Below are positions 15,751-26,700 of a DNA stretch of 64,000 nt, one piece after another (the first letter of the stretch is position 1; every line of letters starts with the position of its first letter). Position numbers and translations under genes: made by a program. The DNA is from a virus. The notes beneath the pieces were generated by a model that saw only the letters and a program-made list of their open reading frames with translations, was not told where the DNA came from and did no database searches. The DNA lies in IMG/VR virus record IMGVR_UViG_3300051212_000701, positions 21,951-85,950 of that record; one strand, 5' to 3'.

Positions 15751-16694
15751 TAGAACGTCAATCCTATTCTATACTCAATATCCATTTCTCTGCCGTAAGA
15801 TTTAGATATTGCATTTGTTAAAACAGATCTACTAATAATAGAAGCAGAAGAATTAAATGAATCTTCATCATTTATTCTAAGTCCGTCAAGAAGAACGGTA
15901 GTGCTTCCTGAGCTTTTAGCCTGAGCCCCTACAGAAACCTGTATAATAGATTCTGCATCTGGAGTTCCTGCCCCATATCCTGATGCATATAAATTGTCTA
16001 ATGTTTTTGCAACAATCTTATTGTCTGTAGATGAGTCTCCAGGGTATCTTATTTCAAAATAACTATTTGTTGTGCTATAAAATCTTACAAAAACATAATC
16101 AAGATTTGTGTCTTGTTGTTTAAAAGCTAAGGTTAAGCTATCATTCTGACTGTAACCAGAGAGGTCGAAGTTTGTCAATAAATTATATTTTGTAGACTGG
16201 TTTGCAGGAGATGTTAAGCTAAACCAGGTATTTCCTATTCTTGGAGCTGGAGAATACGTTGTTACTGCTGGAGAACCTGCATCATTTAGCCAGCTAAGAT
16301 TGTTTTCAAATGTAGAAATAAATCTACTTGAATAATCTGTGTTGCCTTCTGTTGCACTTGCAAACAAACCAACTTCTTTTATGCTTCCGACAATATCTGT
16401 TGGCAATGTTGTTTTATATACTACTGCATATGTAGATGCCTGTGTGCTTGGATTTGTTTGAATATCTATGCTTCCCAAACTAACTGCTGATCGATAAAAT
16501 TCAAAATCAAGTTGAGTGTTATTTACAGATGGAGTACTGTTACCTATTCCAACTGCTATGCTTTTATTGTCAAAAGTAACTGCTCCAGCAAGATAAGAGG
16601 TTAAAAATCTTTTACCAAATCTTGTTAGTATGTTTGACTGCTTGCATATTTCTTTGCCATTTTCATAAAAAACATATTCTCCTACGAGATTCAT
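15750..16694 (-). CDS. minor tail / baseplate-associated protein, 314 aa
   Basis: A beta-rich virion protein that starts NLVGEYVFYENGKEI and contains GRYFL-like and G-I-G-N-S-T-P segments (AVGIGNSTPSVNNTQLDFE) seen in phage tail proteins. Its second half looks like a jelly-roll (QQDTNLDYVFVRFYST). I start at ATG 16694-16692 because a strong GGGAGG site precedes it, which also leaves it clear of the upstream stop; the frame itself is open to 16721. It sits between a small tail protein gene and the S74 fibre gene, so it is probably a fibre connector or part of the tail tip. Confidence 0.6.
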   Translation of the reverse strand: MNLVGEYVFYENGKEICKQSNILTRFGKRFLTSYLAGAVTFDNKSIAVGIGNSTPSVNNTQLDFEFYRSAVSLGSIDIQTNPSTQASTYAVVYKTTLPTDIVGSIKEVGLFASATEGNTDYSSRFISTFENNLSWLNDAGSPAVTTYSPAPRIGNTWFSLTSPANQSTKYNLLTNFDLSGYSQNDSLTLAFKQQDTNLDYVFVRFYSTTNSYFEIRYPGDSSTDNKIVAKTLDNLYASGYGAGTPDAESIIQVSVGAQAKSSGSTTVLLDGLRINDEDSFNSSASIISRSVLTNAISKSYGREMDIEYRIGLTF

Positions 16695-16695
16695 T

Positions 16696-17049
16696 TTAGC
16701 CTCCCTTTCCATATACACCAATTACATCGTCTCCGACACTATTTTTAACATTAAAAATAAATCTTGCTCTTGGTATATTTTTTTGATCAAAATATATTTC
16801 AGATTTTACAACTGTAATATCTTCAAGGTTTGGAGCTTTTAGCTTATCCTTATTTGGATCATCTTCTTCGCTTTCATTATCATCTCCAATATTTACTTCA
16901 AAAGTAAATTTATCTTTTGGAAGTGTAGATGCTGCACCTTCATCAAGCTGAAATGTAAAAGGATCAACAAGGTCCCAGTGTTCCTTTTTAAGTACCTTGG
17001 TTAGTGGGTCATCTTCGAAAAGCTTTAGCTTTGGGTTGTTTTTTGCCAT
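16696..17049 (-). CDS. hypothetical tail-region protein, 117 aa
   Basis: An acidic protein with a very charged middle (GDDNESEEDDPNKDK) flanked by beta segments (FTFEVNI, IPRARFIFNVKNSVGDD). No family recognised. The ATG is only 6 nt from a TGGTAGAAT extended -10 and has no Shine-Dalgarno sequence, so it is probably translated from a leaderless mRNA. It is thus likely the first gene of a promoter-defined subunit that also includes the two fibre genes after it. Confidence 0.5.
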   Translation of the reverse strand: MAKNNPKLKLFEDDPLTKVLKKEHWDLVDPFTFQLDEGAASTLPKDKFTFEVNIGDDNESEEDDPNKDKLKAPNLEDITVVKSEIYFDQKNIPRARFIFNVKNSVGDDVIGVYGKGG

Positions 17050-17055
17050 ATTAAC

Positions 17056-17064
17056 ATTCTACCA
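17056..17064 (-). promoter_or_regulatory. extended -10 promoter, apparently leaderless
   Basis: TGGTAGAAT on the minus strand, with 6 nt (GTTAAT) between the hexamer and the ATG at 17049. No Shine-Dalgarno sequence is present. Confidence 0.5.
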
Positions 17065-17066
17065 TT

Positions 17067-20000
17067 TCAGCCAACATAAATCGACCTACATAAAATCTTT
17101 GTTGATGGTCCATCTACCCAGTCGTGATTCATGTCAAGCACTATATATTTGCCTGCTGAAAACCCTGAAGGAATAGAAGAGTCTTCGCTAGAATACAGTC
17201 CAGCTTTAGGATATGATATTTCTACTACGTCTCCTATTTGTAAAAGCGGATTAAAGAAAATAGACATTTCAACAATAGTTTGTTGTTTTGACCATTGGGT
17301 TTTCATCCATTCAGCCAAAGCTTTTGCTTCTGATTCTTTTTGTATCCAATTAGAGTCAAAAGCAAATTGCTCTTGTTTTTCTTCTTGGGTAAGATTAGGA
17401 TCCATGTATTCAAATGAATCTGATTTTACTATACTGTCACCTATAACCTTAAAGAATTTTGTTTCTCCGTCGCTCAACATCGTATAAGTTCCAGAGTTAT
17501 TCATTACGTATGCTTCCATGGTAAATGCATCAATATTTGAACCAATAATTGTTGCAAAAGGATTCATGGTTATAACAGGGTACCTTGGTATAGCTGGAGT
17601 ATTATCTCCAGATGTTATTCTGGAAGAAATTTTAATTATCTCTCTTGCTACTGGACCAAACTCTTCCATATACCCAATTTCTTCTGTAACAGAGCTTTTT
17701 GAAAGCACAAAGTTAGAAAACTGCTTTACAAGAAATGAATTTTGTCCTAAATATCCTTTATACGGATTATATACCTCTTTAGTATTAAACTCTTCATCTG
17801 TTATGGGAGAGGTATACATATAGTCATATCTTACTGTTCCTATTCCCGCCACCAGTCCAGCAACGTTTGTGGTTGCTATAGGATCTTTATCGATTGCCAA
17901 TATCTCTGTATTATCAATCATAAGTTTAAAGGTTTTAAATGTTTCTGTATTATTTGTAGTTGTATTAACCTTTAATTGAATATTATACATTTTGCCGCCC
18001 TGAATACTTTGAAACTGATTTTGATCAGTTTGGCTATCAGGAAGGGTTGTTGCTACCCCATTTACGACCTTAATAATCTTAACACATCTTTCCTTAAGGT
18101 CTCTAGCTACGGCGCTCTGTACTGGCTCTACATGGACGATATAACCTGTTGTATGAGCAGCATTAAGACATACAGCCATTCCGCCTACGCATATCTGATT
18201 TCCACTTGATGTACCATCTGAATTTTTAGCAATTGGAAAATACATGCTTGTACTTACAACAAAATTATTATATCCAGATTGAATAGTTTTTGCTGTTGTG
18301 CTGCTAATAGTATATTTGGTTGGTGATGTAGCGGTAGGAGTTGCTGTTATTAAAGAATTAACTGTCAGCATAGATCTTGGAGTCTTAAGACCATTTGAAT
18401 CTGTTGACTCTAGCGTCATTAAATTATTATTTAAAGTTGTTGTTTTAGCATCCTTATCGTACACATAAGTTGACCATCTTGATTTAATTGCTGCAAGATT
18501 AACTTCATGTGTTACTGGAGCTGGTAATAATCCAAACGCATTTCTTTGTTTAATTCTAAATTCACCTGTTGGCTTAAATGTTCCTGGTTGAGAAAGACCT
18601 TGATATTTAGCTATGTCTACATCTGATGTAATCCACTGTTCTGCTGTTGTACTCTGACCAGCTAGCTGATAAATATATTTAATTGCATCAAATTCTATAA
18701 TTTCTTTATTAATTAATAAGAAGCCAGCCTTTTGATAAAATACATGGTCTACTGCTGATTCATATACAGAAACAGGCTCTGTAAATATTGACCCACCTGC
18801 TCCAGTTGATGCATCCAAAGTTTTAACGAGTGCCGCTGCCCCTAGCTTTATGATTCCTGATTCATAAACTGGATCTGCTGAATATGTATATTGAGATGTA
18901 AGTTGTGGTGTGTACCTAACTTTAACTGCTTTTGCAGATGGAACAATAGTTTTTTTAAGGTCTATTATATTTGGAAGATTTTCTCCACTAGTTCCTTTTG
19001 CATCATATCTAAACTTAAATACTGAGTCTTTATTTTGAAATAAATATTCTCTTGTGTAAAACTGAAGAACATCATATTCATCAAAAACAGCAATCATTTG
19101 AGTATCATTACATAAGTCTTGAATGTGTTGCCACATTGTCTTTGTGCTATCTGTATAATAAAACATTGGTGTAACAGTAGAAGAATCTGTTGTAGCAGTA
19201 TTAAAATTATAATTAGTAAACCCTACACTATCAAGTAGCCTTCTTATAATTGCTTGTGATGAGTAATCTCTCATAAGAATATCTGGAGCCATAATTTTTT
19301 GTAGGTATCCTGCGCCATCTAATGCTGATATGCTTATATCGCCATACTCGCTTAGGCTAAATTCTTCTGTTGAATAAAACACTCCATAAGGAATTTTATC
19401 TGAATTTTCAATTGTAATAAAAGGCTCAACGACTATATTTTTATACAAATTTATTTTATTTTTATCAAATGGAAATGTTTTGTCATAGACAAAACCTGTG
19501 CCGTCATAACAATTTAAATCTAGGGAGAGTGAGTTTGCTGTAACCATTCCAACTGGTGTTATGCCGTCAGATGAATTTGATGACTGTTTTCTAACATCAA
19601 AAGTAACTAGTCTGTCTGTAACATCTTTTACATACTTAGCTGCTATTTCAATTATTCCCAGGTACTCGTTTGCAATGCTAACTGATGTAACCTCAACTTT
19701 TATTTCAGATATGCCTACTGGTTGAGATGGCACAGCAAATTTTGTTGTAGTCCATTGTGCGCCATCGTAGTATAGATCTACAACACCATTGTTTGGAACA
19801 ACAACATTAGTTGCAATTGTTGATTCTACTCCACTTAAATTTTTTATCTTGACAGTCCAAGCAGTTGGCTTTGAGTGTGAAGTTTCAAACTTAATTGTTA
19901 TTTTATTTGATGCAGCTGTTTTAGCAACTGGATATGCTACTGTCAACATGCAGCCAGACAGCGATGTTCCAACCGCTCTCTTACTTACCCAATATTTATA

Positions 20001-20327
20001 TTCTGTTTTTTCTCCTGGGTAATAAAGTCTGTATGTTTGATTTGTTGAAGTAGAATAAACTGTTGGATACTGATTTACACTATTATTAAGAATTAAGTAT
20101 TTAATTCCAGCCGACTTTGGTCTTCTTGGATCAATTATAGACTTGACTGGGAAAAGTTTTTTAAAAGGTAGCGTATCCCCCGAAGATGATGTAACATCTG
20201 TTGACGCTGTAATATTAACGCCATCAATTAAATCGTTCATATTATACTCAAGCCAGCATCCTGGGACAGAAGTGTATGATATAGATTTATTTATAGCATT
20301 AAGTGCAGATGTATACCCAGATAGCAT
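17067..20327 (-). CDS. large tail-tip / baseplate hub-like protein, 1086 aa
   Basis: A large beta-rich protein after the distal-tail-like gene, the slot of tail-associated hub proteins (Tal / gp27-like) in siphoviruses. It contains a hub-like segment (DVRKQSSNSSDGITPVG, then TVTPMFYYTDSTKTMWQHIQDLC, near residue 400) and an adhesin-like concanavalin middle (STSMYFPIAKNSDG). The C-terminal NPLLQIGDVVEISYPKAG piece is typical of tail hub proteins. I start at ATG 20327-20325, which shares TAATG with the upstream stop, although the frame is open to 20360. No peptidoglycan hydrolase motif is seen. Confidence 0.65.
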   Translation of the reverse strand: MLSGYTSALNAINKSISYTSVPGCWLEYNMNDLIDGVNITASTDVTSSSGDTLPFKKLFPVKSIIDPRRPKSAGIKYLILNNSVNQYPTVYSTSTNQTYRLYYPGEKTEYKYWVSKRAVGTSLSGCMLTVAYPVAKTAASNKITIKFETSHSKPTAWTVKIKNLSGVESTIATNVVVPNNGVVDLYYDGAQWTTTKFAVPSQPVGISEIKVEVTSVSIANEYLGIIEIAAKYVKDVTDRLVTFDVRKQSSNSSDGITPVGMVTANSLSLDLNCYDGTGFVYDKTFPFDKNKINLYKNIVVEPFITIENSDKIPYGVFYSTEEFSLSEYGDISISALDGAGYLQKIMAPDILMRDYSSQAIIRRLLDSVGFTNYNFNTATTDSSTVTPMFYYTDSTKTMWQHIQDLCNDTQMIAVFDEYDVLQFYTREYLFQNKDSVFKFRYDAKGTSGENLPNIIDLKKTIVPSAKAVKVRYTPQLTSQYTYSADPVYESGIIKLGAAALVKTLDASTGAGGSIFTEPVSVYESAVDHVFYQKAGFLLINKEIIEFDAIKYIYQLAGQSTTAEQWITSDVDIAKYQGLSQPGTFKPTGEFRIKQRNAFGLLPAPVTHEVNLAAIKSRWSTYVYDKDAKTTTLNNNLMTLESTDSNGLKTPRSMLTVNSLITATPTATSPTKYTISSTTAKTIQSGYNNFVVSTSMYFPIAKNSDGTSSGNQICVGGMAVCLNAAHTTGYIVHVEPVQSAVARDLKERCVKIIKVVNGVATTLPDSQTDQNQFQSIQGGKMYNIQLKVNTTTNNTETFKTFKLMIDNTEILAIDKDPIATTNVAGLVAGIGTVRYDYMYTSPITDEEFNTKEVYNPYKGYLGQNSFLVKQFSNFVLSKSSVTEEIGYMEEFGPVAREIIKISSRITSGDNTPAIPRYPVITMNPFATIIGSNIDAFTMEAYVMNNSGTYTMLSDGETKFFKVIGDSIVKSDSFEYMDPNLTQEEKQEQFAFDSNWIQKESEAKALAEWMKTQWSKQQTIVEMSIFFNPLLQIGDVVEISYPKAGLYSSEDSSIPSGFSAGKYIVLDMNHDWVDGPSTKILCRSIYVG

Positions 20328-20785
20328 TATACTTCTTCCAGACCTATGCTGACATCCCAAAATTCTTGAGCAGCATCTGATGACTTAGACTTAACATTTC
20401 TTTTTACAAGTGTATGACTACACTCAGAAAATACAACATTAATAACTTCATCTCTTGCAGTAACTGCATTATAAGAAATTTTTAACTTAAAAGAACCTTT
20501 CCCCTTGTTATGATAAAAAGTTTTTAAATCTACTGCTCCATATCCACCATCTATTGTCATTGAGCTGTATGAAGGTAGCATGCGCCAATTTGTAGAAATT
20601 GTTTTTTTGTCAGCAGTAAATAGTTTACGCATAGTTCCATTTGCCATTCTTTGCTGTTTTTCAATTCTATTATTTCCTATACTTACTGGCTCTCTGTTGT
20701 GCTCAGTTAATTTAGTCCATGTCGGATTGTCGTCAGTTGATGTATCTATATATAATACAGAACCTACTGGTAATGTTATTGCCAT
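20327..20785 (-). CDS. distal-tail-like minor tail protein, 152 aa
   Basis: It follows directly after the tape measure gene, the usual place of the distal tail (Dit) or first minor tail protein. The sequence is beta rich (LPVGSVLYIDTSTDDNPTW, KGSFKLKISYNAVTARDEV) with basic loops. It is preceded by a strong AAGGAGG site, and its stop overlaps the next ATG (TAATG). The Dit role is from synteny; at 152 residues it is shorter than most Dit proteins and may correspond only to the ring-forming N-domain. Confidence 0.55.
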   Translation of the reverse strand: MAITLPVGSVLYIDTSTDDNPTWTKLTEHNREPVSIGNNRIEKQQRMANGTMRKLFTADKKTISTNWRMLPSYSSMTIDGGYGAVDLKTFYHNKGKGSFKLKISYNAVTARDEVINVVFSECSHTLVKRNVKSKSSDAAQEFWDVSIGLEEV

Positions 20786-23700
20786 TATGACCTCCTTGGA
20801 CCCATTTCTGAAATAGATCTTCTATTTCCTTTTTCTAGAACTTCTATCGTGGCTGTTGTAACTTTTCTTACTAGAGCATCCATATTCTCTCCTTCAGACT
20901 GCATAATTGTTTGGTTTAAAACAATTGGCTGTTGAGGTGTTGATTGCGCTGCCAGACCTGCAAAACTCTTTTGTCCAGACTGAACATTGTATGTTGGAGT
21001 TGCATATGGAATATTATTTAAGTCTGGAATAACCATATTACCATACAGTAATTCTGGACCCTTATCTCCAACTATAGTAGGAACTGTTGGATCTATTGAT
21101 GTAATTCCATATCCAGCTTTTACTACAGAGAATCCAGCATATCCAGCTTCTCCTGTAACCCGCCATCTTTGTCCATTTTTATCTGTAAATGTAGAACCTA
21201 CCCACGTTCCAGTTCTATCCCCAGCTCCTCTAAATTGTTTTTTAGCTCCTGACTTTTCTAATTCTGATGCTGTTACATATGTTCCTCCAGCATACTGACC
21301 AGACTTCTTTGGGTCATCAGAAAACTTAACTGGAGTTGCTGGTGTAGGACCTGCTGAGGCTTTCATGTAATCGATATAATCTTTTCCGCCAATAATAAGC
21401 CTATCTGCAGTTATTGACTTAGATGCTAGATCTCCTGCTTGGTTTGGCTTGCTAGAACCACCATTTGGCAAACCATACCATTGACCATTAGCACCCTTCT
21501 TTGGCCCCAAATTAACTCCTGCGGCTTCTGTAGGAGCAACTAATCCCGCAAGCAAATATTTTCCAGTCTCGGTTTTTCTAAAGTCTGCTTCTGTCATTCC
21601 TGGATTTTCATCTAAATATTTTACAAGATTTAAATTATAAGCAGTTTGAGCAGCATTTAAACCATCAATAGTTTTATTTAGTGCAGCTATCTTTTTATCA
21701 AGTGTTGCTAGGCTCTCTCCAGCTGTAGCTGCTGCATCTGCAAGCTTTTGATTTGCTGCATTAATCTTTTCAATTTCAGCAATAAGAGGAGCATTTGCTT
21801 TATCTCTTGCTGCTTCAATTGCTCTTGTTTGTCCTACTGTTTGAAGATTTTGTACAGCAGACTCATATCTAAGTCTTGCTTGCGCTGCCTGTTCTGTATT
21901 GCCAGTAGACTCTGCAAACTGTAATTCAAGTCTTGCTGACTCCATTTCACGATTAAGATCAGCATCTTCTTTTGCTGCATTAAGAGCCTTTATACGTGCA
22001 TCAGCTAATTTATTTGTAGCATCAATCTGCTTTTGAAGAGCTTTAATTCTATCTCTTGCAGATATTTGATCTTTAACGTTTTGTCCCTTTGCTTGAATTG
22101 CAAGTTTTTCTCTTTGAGCCTGTAGCTTTCCTAGCGCAGAGTATTCATCAGCCAAAGCCCCGCCTGCTGACTTATTAGCATCAATAACCTTTTGCTGTAT
22201 AAGCATTCCCATGTTATACAAGGCTTGAGTTTGAGCAGCGTTAAGTTGAGAAAGATCTCCTTGTAGTCCTAAAGCTTGTAGTCTTAACTTTTGCCATACG
22301 CTTACTACTGTATCTGATGTATTGGCAAGCTCTTTAATTGCTGGATTAGCTTTTGCCATTTCTTTAATGGTTGCTGCAGTTAAAGTAGTTTGTTTGTACT
22401 GGCTCTGATTCAAATAATCCATCATTTGAATTTCAGCTTGGTACATACTAATTTTTTCAGTTTTTCCTGTTTTATCTTTCTTTGCAGCATCTTCGCTCTT
22501 TTTAATAATTTCTTCGATTCCAGCGTCTACTGCGGTTAATGCAGTATTTAATGCCGCTGCTTGTGACTGAGCATTGCCAAGTCTTGCTGCAGTGTTATAT
22601 GACTTAAGTGCACCCATAGCGGCGCCTTTGGCATCTTGCATAGCATTAAAATCTTTGTTTTGAACAGTAGCTGCAGCTGCCATATCTGCATTTTTAGATA
22701 GAGCAAACATTGCATAAATTTTCTTTGTAGCTTCATCTGCAGACATTCCCGCAGCAATAAACTGTTGTTTAAATCTAACTGCCAAGTCGCCAAGCTCTGC
22801 TTTTTTAGTAGAATTAATTAATTTAATTTGTTCATCAAAAGCACCCTTAACTTCTTCTTTAAGCTTACGATATTCAGTAATAGTCATCTTGATAGGTATG
22901 CCTGCTTGAGTCATACTTTCGTATGCAAGCTTATTTGCTTCCATTAGGTCTTTTGATCTTTGAATGCTGTCTTTAATCTTTTGATTATAATCTACAAACT
23001 TAATTCCTGCTTTTTGAGCAGCTTCTGCTGTAAGTCCGTACCCTAAAGCATTAAGTTTTTGTTGTTCTTGATATTTTTTAAATACAGTAAATCCTGCAGT
23101 TAATGCAGTTGTTATTCCAGTAATTGCTAATCCTAATGGAGTAGCTGACGCAAGAACTCTTCCAAGAACTGGACCAAGCTTTGACATAACAGCTCCTGCT
23201 TGAGAACCTGCTTTACCCATATTAATTAAATTAGCTGAAGTTTGAGCTAATGGTTTAAGTGTTGATGTTGCAGATTGAGGAAGCTTGCTTGTAACACCTC
23301 TTGTCATTCCGCTCATTGCACCCATAGGAAGTAAGAATGGAAGGATGTTTGATACATTGCTTATTGCAGCTCCAGGAGTTCCTCCTACCTTGTCGCCCAA
23401 CATATTGCCAAGCAAAGGTATTCCCATCGCTGCTAATAGTCCTGCTACTAAACCTCCTCCACGATAACCCTTAACTGGACCACCATTTGCATACCCCATT
23501 GGGCCGTTGCCTGAACCTACGTATCCACCTGAAGCATATCCTCTTCTCCACTTTCTATCAAGCATTTTACTTTCATAAGTGGTTGGAACACGTCTTGTAT
23601 TTAATCTTCCGCCTAATAATCTAGGATCTGAAAGTATTCCCTTTCTAAACATTTTACTTCCACCAGTTGTTACTGATTGCTTTTTACCAGATTCGTCTGT

Positions 23701-26700
23701 TATAACTACTGTTGTTTTTCCACCTTTTCCTGAAGCAGATGTTGGGCTAGTATAAAAGAATGGATCAGAACCTGAAGCAGCTTTAGCTTCAGCAGCTGTC
23801 ATAACTGGAAGATCTTGTCCACCTGTGTATGCTTTAAAACTTGCTGGCCTAAATCCTTTAGGCATGTTTGCTATTGTCATTGCTGTCTTAAAAGATTCTC
23901 TTTCTGACATAGGAAGAGTTCTAAGAGTATCTTTTCTTGCAAACTGATAAATTTGTGCTAGTGCGTCATCATGATAGACTCTGCCTTCAGACAATCCTTT
24001 TGCTGCTTCAAGAAGTCTTCTTTTAAATACTTTTTTCTGTGCTTCATTTAATCCTGGAAGATACCTAAATAACCTATCGTTTCTTGCAGCAAGAGCTCTA
24101 ATTAATTCAGATCTAGTTAGTCCTCTTTTACCCATTCGTAATGCTTGGTTTTCTTCTGGATAAAGCCCAAGTATATTTCTGTCAAAAACTTCTACTGGAT
24201 GATTTGGAAGTGCTCTTGCAAATGATTCTGTTCCTTTAGGAAGATGTTGTCCATAAACATCTGGTAGTTCATGTGCATACATCGCCATTGGAAGGCTTGC
24301 ATGTGCTCCAACTGGGCCCCTCGTCATATCAATCTTTAGATCATTTAGTTTATCTAAGAGAGGAACACCTAGCTTATCTACAGCTTCTTTACGTAGTACA
24401 TATTCACCCTCAGTAAGCCAAGCTGGTACTGTGTCTGTTCCGCTTGGACCACCGCCAGCCATATAGACTGGGCCACCAGTTGCCATACGACGTGGGCGTG
24501 TTGTTTCAATGCTGTATGGAGCACCAAATGTTTTTACCTTAAGATTTTGTGCAATTCTATTTAGTAGACCTCTAGTTCTTCCAGGTCTAGCTAGTTCTTT
24601 CATATTACTTTTGCCAGTAACTGGATCAACTACTGGCTGATTAAGCAATGGAACATTTGTAAGATTAATACTTCTTCCTTGAGCTCCTGCAATATCTGTT
24701 GCTGCGCCAGCCATCATGGCTTCTATCTCTGCATTTAAAGCAATTATTTTTGATCTTGCTTGGTCTACACTTATTTTTCCAGCCTGTAGGTCAGCAACTA
24801 TTGCAGCTGAGGCTTGTGCAGCGTTTGCAGTTAGCTCTGTCATCTTTGGCAACAAAGCTTGATAAGAGTCGGAAAGTTCTGATGTAATTAATCCTGTTCG
24901 CCCTACTTCTGTTTTTAATGCCTTTATTTCTGCATCAGACTGCATGGCAAGGGCTGCTGTCATGGCATGCCATCTAGCTGCTTCTTCTGCAACAATTCCA
25001 GTTGAAACTCCCTTGATTGATGTAAGACCTTCTATCTTTGGCAAATCTCCAGACATATACATCTGTGGATTTCCACCAATTTTTTGATTAACTTTAGGAG
25101 CTCCAGGAACTGTTCCAAATATTGTCTGTGTCATTCTTTCATCTGTTGTCATTCCAGAAACAGGGTTTAGATGTGACATTGATCTTGTGTCTGTTGGGCT
25201 AATTAAAGGATGTGAAGGGTTTACTTGTCTGCCAGCAACAATTGTTCCACCCATTGTTGTAAACATAGGTGTGCTTGATATTTGACCAGTTTTAGCCTTT
25301 GCTTCTAATATTGATAGTTCAGCTATCAGTCCTTCTATTGCAGTTTTTAATACTGTTGCTGCCTTTGCGTCACTATAAAATGTAGACTCAATTAAAGATC
25401 CAGCTTTTTGTGCCGCCATCATTTGTGGCGTTAACATCTTCCAGCCTTCTCCGCCCTTGAAAAAAGCTTTAAATGCAGCTGCGCCTTTAACTATATAACC
25501 AAAAAAGTTAGCAAGAACACCAGTTAGCATAATTATAGGACCTATAACTGCTGTAAGACCTGTAACAAATGTTAAAATTGTTTTAACTGGTCCAGGTAGT
25601 TTATTTACGAATTGCACTATGCTATCTACAACATTAACAAAGAATGTTTGTACCTTAAGGAATTCTTCTCCTATACCTGCAAGGTTAGCTTTTAAAGACT
25701 CGACTGCTCTCTTGTATCGTCCAGATGCTGACTCTGTAACAAGCCTTAATTCTCGCTCTGCTACTGATGCTAGGTCCTGAGAGCTTGCTTTCATTAGATC
25801 TAAAACTTGTAAAGTTTGGCTTCCTTCTTTTCCTAGATTTTCAAACAATGCCTGCATTCTTGCAAACTGAAACTTTCCGAAAAGTTGTTCAATTGCCTGT
25901 GATTTTTGTAAAGGATCGAGATTATCTAAAGCGGCTTGCAAATCCATAATCATTGCTGTTAGGTCGCCAGCGTTGTCTGTTACTATACCTTTTAGATCAA
26001 TTCCCATTTCTGCAAATTTTTCTGTTGCAACTTTTGTTGGGTTAATCAAAGAAGCAAGTGCCGACTTAAGTGCATTTGCGCCTTCTGTTGCGTTAACTCC
26101 GCCTTCACGCATAGCTGTTAGATATAATGCTAAATCTTTAACACTTCCGCCTAAACCTTGTATTACTGGACCAGCTTTAGGGATCGCTTCAATTAAATCT
26201 GCTAGGCTTGTTGAGGTTTGGTTTTCAACTGAGTTTAAAAAGTTAATAGATTCTGTTAGCTGATCTGTGTTTTGTTTAAAAGCTGTTTGAATTGCTAAAG
26301 TTGCTTTCATAGCATCTTGTCTGTCAACTTCACCAAGTACAGCAAGACGGCTTGTTTCTTTTACAGAGCCTATAAGCTCTGCACCTTGTTGTCCTGTTGC
26401 TGCAATATCAGCAGCTAACTGTATTGTTTCTTTAAATGATGTTCCATATGCAGCCGATAACTCTTTTGCCGTAGAAGAAACATCTCTTCTAATCTTTGCA
26501 AGGTCTGCAGCAGATGTTGCTGCAACTCCACCATAAACCTTTGTTAATCTTGTAAGTTCTGCATCTGCTTCTCTAAAAGCTTTTGCTGCGGCAGCACCCA
26601 TTGCTGCTAATGGGACAGTCAATCCTACAGTTAACTGACGACCTGCCCACTGAGTATTTTTACCCCAGTTAATTAGTTGAACTCCGCCATCTTGAATAAC

